From Candidatus Flexicrinis affinis (GTDB taxonomy: Bacteria > Chloroflexota > Anaerolineae > Aggregatilineales > Phototrophicaceae), in assembly GCA_016716525.1 (NCBI GenBank), contig JADJWE010000002.1, positions 620,001 to 684,000 on the forward strand: a stretch of DNA of 64,000 bases. Direction: 5' to 3'. The notes beneath the pieces were generated by a model. That model was not told where the DNA came from. It was given only the letters and a program-made list of their open reading frames with translations, and did not search any database. Shown here piece by piece: positions 57,850 to 64,000 of the stretch. Within the stretch, counting starts at the first letter, position 1. Every line of letters starts with the position of its first letter. The translations under genes were made by a program, and so were the position numbers.

Positions 57850-59848
57850 ATACACTCGTCTGCTGGCACTTGCCGCGATCGTGACCCTCATCATCGCGGT
57901 GTGGCCAGCGGTACAAGCACAGGACTCCGAGCAACAGCCCCGCACGACATCGGTGCAGCGCGTCGAGCCGCGCTCGCTGCAGACCGGCGTCGGCGGCAAC
58001 ATCTCCGTTTACGGGTCTGGCTTCACCGAGGACTCGGTCGTGCGGCTCAAGGGTGTCGGTCTGCTGAGCACGACGTTCGTCAACGCGCAGGCACTGATGG
58101 CAGTCGTGCCCGGTTCGGTGCCGCCCGGCGAGTACACCGTCGAGGTGCGCGACCCGGTCAGCGGCGACAGCGCATGGGATCGCACGCTGACGATCACGGC
58201 CGGGCCGCAGCCCACACCGGAACCCTTGCCGACCAACGCGCCGATTCCGACCCAGGAACCGGCCCCGCTGCCGACCCCGCAGCCCGGTGAACCGCGCCTG
58301 ACCGCGCGCAGCTACAATGTCACGCCCGGCGTGATCAGGCCCGGCGATGGGCTGGCCGTGACGTTCGAGCTGTTCAATCAAGGCAATCGAACGGCACAGA
58401 GCGTCGTCGCGCGGCTTGACCCCGCCGGCAAGTTCCTGCCCAGCGGCGGCTTGGCGGCGCTCACGCTGCCGGACATTCAGCCCGGCGGCACGTTCCTCGT
58501 AACTCTCACGGCGATTGCTGCGCTGGACCTGACAGGCGGGCCCAACGTGGTCTCGATTTCGCTGACGTACCGCGACTTCGGCGGCAACAACTACGAAAGC
58601 ACAGCAACGTTCAGTGTGACGGTCGAGGCGCTGACTCAGGCGACGCAGCTTGTCGCCAGCGGGACGTCGACGACTCCGAACCCGGCCCGGCCCGGCGAAT
58701 CCGTGTCGGTCGAGCTGACGATCACCAACAGCGGAACGGGTATCGCGCGTCAGACGCTGCTGCGGCTGACCGGTACCGACGGCGTGCTGCTGGCTGGTGC
58801 GGAAGGCGACAGCTTCCCCATCGGCGACCTGCTGCCCGGCGAGTCGACGACCGTCACCGCCGAAATGATCGTTCGCACCGACGCCAAAGCCGGTCCTCAG
58901 CCGCAGCCTTATACCATCACGTACTTGCAGGCGGCGGAAGCCAAGGAGTCGACCGGTACGCTGACTCTGAATATCGCACAGGTCGAAGCGCGCTCGCCGC
59001 TCCTCCTGCTCGATTCGTACGAGATCGACGCCGACCAGCTTGCCCCCGGCGACCGCTTCACGCTCACCGCCACGGTCAAGAACGTCGGCAACGGCGCGGC
59101 CGATAACGTGCTGGTCACGTTCGGCAACGTGACGGAAGAGCCGTCAAGCGGCTCTGGCAGTGGCGGATCGACCACGACCAGCAGCAGCACCTTTGCGCCG
59201 CTGGACACCGGTGGTTCGTTCTTCGTCGGCACGCTGGACGCCGGCACCGGCCAAGCCACCCTGATCCAACCGTTTATCGTCAGCGGCAGCGCCAAAAGCG
59301 GCATCTACAGCCTGCCGATCACGCTGACGTACCCCGGCACCGATGGCGACCCGGTACGCACCAGCTTGAGCGCCAGCCTGATCGTCGTCGTGCCGCCTGC
59401 GCTGCAGTTCAACGACGCGCCGCTGCCGCCGGAATGGAACATCGGCGAACCGCTGTCGATCGGCGTCAGCTTCACCAACATCGGCAGTTCGGACGTCAAT
59501 TTCCGCACGGTCGAGTTCACGGCAGAGAATGCCGATGTCATGGACCCGCCGTCGATGTTCCTCGGCAAGATCGCGGCAGGCGATGAAGGGTCGGCATTCG
59601 GTACGGTCATGCCAACCGCGCCGGGGCCGGTCACGATCACCGTGACGATGAACTACATCGACGAGATCAATCAGCCGAACGCGATCGTCAAGACGTACAC
59701 GACGACCGCCGTCGAAGCACCGCCGATGCCGCCCATCGACCCGGGCTTCCCGCCGATCGAGGAACCGACGCCAGAACCGGAGCCCGAGCCGACGTTCGCC
59801 GACATGCTCGGCCGGTTCCTGCTCGGTATCCTCGGTCTGGGGAGTTAG
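57842..59848 (+). CDS. Secreted CARDB/IPT-repeat protein within the exporter operon
   Basis: A 668-residue exported protein. It has a signal peptide (LLALAAIVTLIIAVWPAVQA) and an IPT/TIG-like domain (LQTGVGGNISVYGSGFTEDS). A proline-rich stretch follows. Then come at least three CARDB-like beta-sandwiches (PGDGLAVTFELFNQGNRTAQ, PGESVSVELTITNSGTGIAR, PGDRFTLTATVKNVGNGAAD) and a fourth, more divergent one (GEPLSIGVSFTNIGSSDVNF). The C-terminus has PEPEPEPTFADMLG and a hydrophobic helix LGRFLLGILGLGS that may anchor it. The position between ATPase and permease suggests that it is an extracytoplasmic adaptor or the subunit moved by the complex. Confidence 0.88.
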   Translation: MRKYTRLLALAAIVTLIIAVWPAVQAQDSEQQPRTTSVQRVEPRSLQTGVGGNISVYGSGFTEDSVVRLKGVGLLSTTFVNAQALMAVVPGSVPPGEYTVEVRDPVSGDSAWDRTLTITAGPQPTPEPLPTNAPIPTQEPAPLPTPQPGEPRLTARSYNVTPGVIRPGDGLAVTFELFNQGNRTAQSVVARLDPAGKFLPSGGLAALTLPDIQPGGTFLVTLTAIAALDLTGGPNVVSISLTYRDFGGNNYESTATFSVTVEALTQATQLVASGTSTTPNPARPGESVSVELTITNSGTGIARQTLLRLTGTDGVLLAGAEGDSFPIGDLLPGESTTVTAEMIVRTDAKAGPQPQPYTITYLQAAEAKESTGTLTLNIAQVEARSPLLLLDSYEIDADQLAPGDRFTLTATVKNVGNGAADNVLVTFGNVTEEPSSGSGSGGSTTTSSSTFAPLDTGGSFFVGTLDAGTGQATLIQPFIVSGSAKSGIYSLPITLTYPGTDGDPVRTSLSASLIVVVPPALQFNDAPLPPEWNIGEPLSIGVSFTNIGSSDVNFRTVEFTAENADVMDPPSMFLGKIAAGDEGSAFGTVMPTAPGPVTITVTMNYIDEINQPNAIVKTYTTTAVEAPPMPPIDPGFPPIEEPTPEPEPEPTFADMLGRFLLGILGLGS

Positions 59849-59863
59849 TGAGGAGGCAGCACC

Positions 59864-61144
59864 ATGGAACTGCTGCAGCTCGCGTTTGGCAATCTACTTC
59901 GCGCTCGCGCTCGCTTCGCAATGACGGCCGGTGGTGTGCTTGTCGGCACCACCGCAGTCATCCTGCTGATTGCGCTCACCATCGGCCTGCAGAACGCGGC
60001 CGAGGCGGGCATCGGCAGCAGCACGACGCTGACCGACCTCGACGTGTGGCCGGCGTGGAACCCGAACATCCCGTTCGATCAGGTGCCACAGCTCACGATC
60101 GAGACCGTGCGCTCGCTTTGGGAGGTGCCGAACGTGGTGCTGGTCATCCCGTCGGCCAACCTTGAAGGCGGCGGCGAGATGATCGCGGGGGACTACACCG
60201 GCTACTCGAGCGGCGTCGGCCTCGATCCGCGCCTGCTGCCCTACCTCGGCCTCACCGTGGCGCAGGGTGAACTCAGCCTGCAACCGGGCGAGGCGATCGT
60301 CGGTTCGGAGGTCGGGCGTAACTTCTTCGACCCTCAGGCAGAGGAGTGGTCGCCGGTCGAGATCGATATGTACAACACGCCGGTCAAGATGAAGATCTAT
60401 CAGTGGTCTGGCGAAGCGCCGGCAGATCGGACTTTCAACCTGAACGTCGTGGCAGTGCTCGCGCCGGGCAGCGCCTACGACTACTCGATCATCATGCCGA
60501 TCGAAGACGTGATTGAGTTCAACGAATGGACCAATAACAGTGAGTTCGATCCGGAGACATTCATCTTTGGCCGGGTGACGGTCCGCGCGCGCGACCGCGA
60601 CACGACCAACGGGGTTGCCGAGGCGATCCGCGCAATGGGTTTCGAGGTCGGCGGCATGTCCGACTTCATCAATCAGCTAAACCAGTTCTTCGGGACGATG
60701 CGGCTGATGTTGGGCGGAATCGGCGGCGTGGCGCTGCTGGTCGCGGCCTTCGGGGTTGCCAATACGATGACAATGGCGATCCTCGAACGGACCAAAGAGA
60801 TCGGGCTGATGAAGGCGATCGGCGCGACCGACCGCGACGTGATGACGATCTTCCTGACCGAGGCGGCGTTGGTGGGCCTAACCGGCGGATTAGCGGGCGT
60901 GGGGTTGTCGTTGTTCGTGCAGAACATCGTAAATACCGCGCTGGCGAACGCCCCGCAGGGACAGGGCGGCATCAACTTCCTGCCCATCGACCCGAGCCAG
61001 CTTCAGGGGAACCTGTTCGTGATCCCGAGCGAGTTGATCGTGTTTGCGGTCACGCTGGCGACGCTGGTCGGCGTGGGCGCAGGGCTGTTCCCGGCCCTAC
61101 GCGCGGCACGGCTGCTGCCGGTGCTGGCGCTCAAATCGGAATAA
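59864..61144 (+). CDS. ABC transporter permease, MacB/FtsX type
   Basis: A 426-residue permease with an N-terminal helix (FAMTAGGVLVGTTAVILLIA, 'N L L R A R' start box in AFGNLLRARARF), a large extracytoplasmic MacB_PCD-type domain (residues ~45-255) and three C-terminal helices (MLGGIGGVALLVAAFGVANT, AALVGLTGGLAGVGLSLFVQ, LIVFAVTLATLVGVGAGLFP). Before the last helices come the FtsX signature (MTMAILERTKEIGLMKAIGA) and the ending PALRAARLLPVLALKSE. It works with the ATPase at 57121. It is 15 bases after the CARDB gene and convergent with phoU. Confidence 0.94.
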   Translation: MELLQLAFGNLLRARARFAMTAGGVLVGTTAVILLIALTIGLQNAAEAGIGSSTTLTDLDVWPAWNPNIPFDQVPQLTIETVRSLWEVPNVVLVIPSANLEGGGEMIAGDYTGYSSGVGLDPRLLPYLGLTVAQGELSLQPGEAIVGSEVGRNFFDPQAEEWSPVEIDMYNTPVKMKIYQWSGEAPADRTFNLNVVAVLAPGSAYDYSIIMPIEDVIEFNEWTNNSEFDPETFIFGRVTVRARDRDTTNGVAEAIRAMGFEVGGMSDFINQLNQFFGTMRLMLGGIGGVALLVAAFGVANTMTMAILERTKEIGLMKAIGATDRDVMTIFLTEAALVGLTGGLAGVGLSLFVQNIVNTALANAPQGQGGINFLPIDPSQLQGNLFVIPSELIVFAVTLATLVGVGAGLFPALRAARLLPVLALKSE

Positions 61145-61160
61145 CGGGCAGCCGGCGGAC

Positions 61161-61799
61161 TCAGTGAAATTCCTTGATTTCGCCGGTTGCAATGAAGATC
61201 GCACGTTCGCACATATTGACCGCGCACATGCCGATCTGGTGAAGGTTGTGTGCCGCCCACATCAGCATCTGCCCGCGCTCGGGTGAGATCCCGCTGCGGT
61301 CTGCCGGTTGGGTCAGCGTTACGTTGATGGCATCGAACGCATCCACCAACTCCTGATCGCGACGGACGATCGCCTCGGCGGCGCGCGCATCGCGCTCGAG
61401 GAATGCGGTGCACGCGTAGCTGGTCATATCGACTGCCGTGGACGCCATCTCACCGATCAAGGCGTAGACTGACGCCGCATCCGACGTGTCCTCAAGTCGC
61501 TTCATGCGTATCACGAGATGCGCGACATTGGCAGCATAGTCGCCAATCTGCTCGAGTGCCTGCGTCACAAGAATGATTCCGACGACACGGCGAACGTCAG
61601 AAGCAGACAGCGTCTGCCCGCTCAATATCGAGTAGGCATACTCTTCGATGTCGAACCGCAGGGTGTTGAGCTGCGCATCGCGGGCGCCGACATCGCGGGC
61701 CAGCGCTTCGTCCTGTTCAGTCATCGCCTTCAAACTATTGCGAATGGCCCCAGTGACCTGTTCACAGAGCGAAATTACACGGTCACGCAGTGTCTGCAT
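61161..61799 (-). CDS. phoU: PhoU-family phosphate regulator
   Basis: A 212-residue protein built of two three-helix PhoU repeats (RVISLCEQVTGAIRNSLKAM ... EEYAYSILSGQTLSASDVRR; VDMTSYACTAFLERDARAAE ... RGQMLMWAAHNLHQIGMCAV). The family motif E-x3-D appears as ALEQIGDYAANVAHLVIRMK and its second copy as LHQIGMCAVNMCERAIFIAT, in which the metal-binding E/D positions are partly changed. PhoU represses the Pho response through PhoR and the Pst transporter, but no pst or pho gene is near. TGAGGAG precedes the start. A strong hairpin lies in its leader. Confidence 0.88.
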   Translation of the reverse strand: MQTLRDRVISLCEQVTGAIRNSLKAMTEQDEALARDVGARDAQLNTLRFDIEEYAYSILSGQTLSASDVRRVVGIILVTQALEQIGDYAANVAHLVIRMKRLEDTSDAASVYALIGEMASTAVDMTSYACTAFLERDARAAEAIVRRDQELVDAFDAINVTLTQPADRSGISPERGQMLMWAAHNLHQIGMCAVNMCERAIFIATGEIKEFH

Positions 61800-61831
61800 C
61801 GCAGAACTCCTCAGGTGAAGTGTTGTAAAAC

Positions 61832-61865
61832 AACGTGCTGCGGACGAGGTTGTCCGCAGCACGTT
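61832..61865 (-). promoter_or_regulatory. Strong hairpin in the phoU leader (possible attenuator)
   Basis: A perfect 14-bp stem (AACGTGCTGCGGAC/GTCCGCAGCACGTT) with a six-base loop, 33 bases upstream of the phoU start. On the transcribed strand it is followed by GTTTTAC, so it resembles a terminator. The remaining 330 bases up to 62199 hold no gene that I can see. Confidence 0.5.
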
Positions 61866-62199
61866 ACCGAGGGAGGAGGTTGTCTTACGCCGTTAGGCTG
61901 CGGCGTGACGTGTGCAGAATTGAGAAGTTACCGCCGTTCTAGAAAACCCTATGTTTCTGCACTTCCTTGAACGACGTTGAACACAGTGTAAGCCCTGCGA
62001 GGGCCGCGGCGTAGTTACATCATGCAGTTAGGGAGCGTGACATGTGTCATGTCGAGCGCCAATTGGAAGGCAACAAACGTCCGGGTTAACAGGCAAATGG
62101 TACCGTTTTCCCCGTGATGGCTGTACATTGCGAAACTTTTCCCGATCCGCACTGTTTTCACCTCTGGAAACACTTTGCGCACCGAAACGGGGGAGACCA

Positions 62200-63399
62200 A
62201 TGCGCGTAATGATTCTCGGCGGAGACGGCTATCTGGGTTGGCCGCAGGCCATCTACTTGTCTCAGCGGGGCTATGACGTCGCGGTATTCGACAATCAAGC
62301 ACGGCGTCACTTCGATCTCAAGCACAGCATCGACAGCCTGCTGCCGATCCGGCACATGCATCAGCGGGTCGAGCGGTGGCAGCAGCTTACCGGCAAGTCC
62401 ATCGCGGTCTATCACGGCGACATCACCAACTACGACGCGCTGGCCAAGGCGATCGAAGGCTTCGCGCCCGAGGCGCTGGTGCACTTTGCCGAGCAGCGCT
62501 CGGCGCCGTTCTCGATGATCGACCGCGAACACGCCTTCTACACGCAGTACAACAACGTGCTTGGCACGCTCAACGTAATGTACGCCATCAAGGACATTGT
62601 GCCGAACTGCCACCTCGTCAAGCTCGGCACGATGGGCGAGTACGGCACGCCCAACATCGACATCGAAGAAGGCTTCATCGAAATCACCCACAAGGGCCGT
62701 AAGGACACGCTGCCCTTCCCCAAACAGCCCGGCTCGTTCTATCACCTGACCAAGGTGCATGACTCGCACAACATCCAGTTTGGCTGCCGCATCTGGGGGA
62801 TGCGCGCGACCGATCTGAATCAGGGCATCGTGTACGGCTCCGGCACGTACGAGACCGCGCTGGACGTCGATCTGGCAACGCGGTTCGACTACGATCAAGT
62901 CTACGGCACGGCGCTCAACCGCTTCTGCATTCAGGCAGCAATCGGCTATCCGCTCACCGTGTACGGCAGCGGCGGGCAGACCCGCGGATACATCAACATC
63001 AAGGACACCGTGCGCTGCATCGAACTCGCCATCGAGTCGGTGCCGGCGGTCGGCGAGTATCGCGTGTTCAATCAGATCACCGAGTGGTACTCGATCAACG
63101 AGATCGCCGACAAAGTCCAGCGCGTCGGTGACCGTATGGGGCTGAACGTGCAAGTGCACCAGCTTCCCAACCCGCGCGTCGAGTCGGAAAACCATTACTA
63201 CAACGTCGTGCATACCAAGCTGCTCGATCTCGGGCTGGAACCGCACCTGCTGAACGACGATGAGATCGAAGGCATGATTCGCCTCGCGCTGCAGCACCGC
63301 GACCGGATCGACGAACGGTTGATCAAGCCGACCGTCGACTGGCGCCGCACGGTCAATCAGGTCGATCAAATCGGCGCAGAACAGACCCAGCCTGTCTAG
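62200..63399 (+). CDS. sqdB: UDP-sulfoquinovose synthase (SQD1/SqdB)
   Basis: A 399-residue short-chain dehydrogenase/epimerase-type enzyme that makes UDP-sulfoquinovose from UDP-glucose and sulfite for sulfolipid. The features match SQD1: MRVMILGGDGYLGWPQAIYL (Rossmann; the family has GGDGYCGW), DNQARRHFDLKHSIDSLLPI, ALVHFAEQRSAPFSMIDREH, KLGTMGEYGTPNIDIEEGFI, the catalytic Tyr-x3-Lys in SFYHLTKVHDSHNIQFGCRI and DLNQGIVYGSGTYETALDVD. GGGGGAGA precedes the ATG. It is followed by a GT8 glycosyltransferase, which could move sulfoquinovose to diacylglycerol. Confidence 0.95.
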   Translation: MRVMILGGDGYLGWPQAIYLSQRGYDVAVFDNQARRHFDLKHSIDSLLPIRHMHQRVERWQQLTGKSIAVYHGDITNYDALAKAIEGFAPEALVHFAEQRSAPFSMIDREHAFYTQYNNVLGTLNVMYAIKDIVPNCHLVKLGTMGEYGTPNIDIEEGFIEITHKGRKDTLPFPKQPGSFYHLTKVHDSHNIQFGCRIWGMRATDLNQGIVYGSGTYETALDVDLATRFDYDQVYGTALNRFCIQAAIGYPLTVYGSGGQTRGYINIKDTVRCIELAIESVPAVGEYRVFNQITEWYSINEIADKVQRVGDRMGLNVQVHQLPNPRVESENHYYNVVHTKLLDLGLEPHLLNDDEIEGMIRLALQHRDRIDERLIKPTVDWRRTVNQVDQIGAEQTQPV

Positions 63400-63425
63400 C
63401 ACGTCGCTGCAAGCACGCCGCAACG

Positions 63426-63462
63426 CGCGACCGGGACGCCTGCGCATGGCGCCCCGGTCGCG
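63426..63462. other. Intergenic hairpin between sqdB and the GT8 gene
   Basis: CGCGACCGGG and CCCGGTCGCG form a perfect 10-bp stem with a 17-base loop. No T-tract follows, so it is not a clear terminator; it may stabilise or separate the two parts of the message. Confidence 0.4.
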
Positions 63463-63489
63463 TGTCGTCACACCTCGGGATATTCGCTG

Positions 63490-64000
63490 ATGTACAGCTA
63501 CGTCACGCTCGTCGCCAACGCCGAGTACGTCATCGGCGCGGTCGCCCTCGCGCGATCGCTGAAGATGGTTGGCGCGCAGGCCCCGCTCACCGTGATGACG
63601 ACCGGCGACTTCGAGGGGCTGGAGACGCTCGCCGCGCTGGGCTGCACGCTGCTGCCGGTCGAGCCGCTCCCACTTTCCGAAGCGTTCCGTTCGCGCCACG
63701 CCCGCGAGTCGATCCATACTCAATCGCCGTATCTCAAAGGCAACAAACCCGCGTTCCACGACCCGCTGCTGAACTTCGCCAAGCTGCGCCTGTGGGAACT
63801 TGATCGCTTCGAACGGGTTGTGTTCATCGACGCGGATGCCCTCGTTGTCCGAAATGTCGACCGGCTTTTCGGTTATCCGCAGTTCTCCGCCGCGCCGAAC
63901 GTGTACGAATCGCTGGCAGATTTCCACCGCCTGAACAGCGGCGTGTTCGTCGCGAAGCCCGACATGCGGACGTTCGAGTCGATGCTCGAGGCGCTGGATG
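63490..64000 (+). CDS. GT8 (glycogenin-like) glycosyltransferase, possibly SqdD; cut by the window end
   Basis: The first 170 residues are present. It opens YVTLVANAEYVIGAVALARS and LKMVGAQAPLTVMTTGDFEG. The metal-binding D-x-D lies in RFERVVFIDADALVVRNVDR. LNSGVFVAKPDMRTFESMLE follows, all typical of family 8 glycosyltransferases like glycogenin. In Rhodobacter the sulfolipid gene sqdD encodes a glycogenin-like protein, and here it lies right after sqdB, so a role in forming sulfoquinovosyl-diacylglycerol is a fair inference. The C-terminus is outside the window. Confidence 0.85.
   Translation, partial: MYSYVTLVANAEYVIGAVALARSLKMVGAQAPLTVMTTGDFEGLETLAALGCTLLPVEPLPLSEAFRSRHARESIHTQSPYLKGNKPAFHDPLLNFAKLRLWELDRFERVVFIDADALVVRNVDRLFGYPQFSAAPNVYESLADFHRLNSGVFVAKPDMRTFESMLEALD

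Noticed and set aside
1..64000. tRNA, rRNA, tmRNA, integrase, attachment sites or replication origin
   Set aside because: I looked for conserved motifs and characteristic structures and found none; a covariance-model search would be needed to be certain.

Overview
The window is GC-rich bacterial chromosome with dense coding on both strands and no rRNA, tRNA, CRISPR array, prophage or transposase gene that I can see. The gene set suggests a member of the Chloroflexota (Anaerolineae-like). It has a LysW-dependent alpha-aminoadipate (AAA) lysine operon, a TrpB2-type tryptophan synthase beta chain, a UDP-sulfoquinovose synthase, an LLM-class F420-type oxidoreductase beside a dihydropyrimidinase, and many secreted proteins with SH3b, CARDB or thrombospondin type-3 repeats. 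The taxonomic call is inference from gene content only.

Layout. 0-4.5 kb: end of an ECF sigma factor with its YCII partner, a LolA-like protein, an SH3 protein and a GH36 alpha-galactosidase. 4.6-12.1 kb: a signalling block with two paralogous 7TM histidine kinases of identical length, a Cache-GGDEF protein broken by one extra G inside the GGDEF motif, and a badly frameshifted PAS histidine kinase. 12.3-15.7 kb: ferrochelatase, a DUF454 membrane protein and a two-domain esterase. 16-28.4 kb: a stretch in which most genes carry single-base frameshifts (MFS transporter, THI5-like ABC importer, ceramidase-like protein, Uma2 protein, class III aminotransferase, tandem GNAT). 28.5-37.3 kb: K+/H+ antiporter, hydrolase, SUMF1-like protein, GAPDH, then the oxidoreductase/dihydropyrimidinase pair and a calcium-binding repeat protein. 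37.5-43.1 kb: low-molecular-weight phosphatase, an ArsR-SRPBCC-SRPBCC operon, an ABC-F protein and TrpB2. 43.1-52.3 kb: the lysine operon lysW-X-Y-Z-J-K, homocitrate synthase and homoaconitase large and small subunits. 52.3-64 kb: secreted SH3b protein, TIR-domain protein, a YIP1/ABC ATPase/CARDB/FtsX-type exporter operon, PhoU, and a sulfolipid pair (SqdB plus a GT8 glycosyltransferase).

The most interesting signal is the 557-base leader before lysW. A good promoter with a palindrome in its spacer is followed by two consecutive modules. Each module is a short lysine-rich leader peptide (sharing the ending KK-x-DTP) followed by an intrinsic terminator. In the first module a perfect 10-bp pairing overlaps the leader stop codon and is mutually exclusive with the terminator. 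This reads as a tandem, lysine-sensing transcription attenuator controlling the whole operon.

Two other themes run through the window. A family of MITE-like elements with CTCACCCC/GGGGTGAG inverted ends has inserted between genes and once into the 3' end of the homocitrate synthase gene, adding about 75 codons. Frameshifts are confined to about 9.6-28.4 kb, which points to a poorly resolved assembly segment more than to biology, although decay cannot be excluded from sequence alone.
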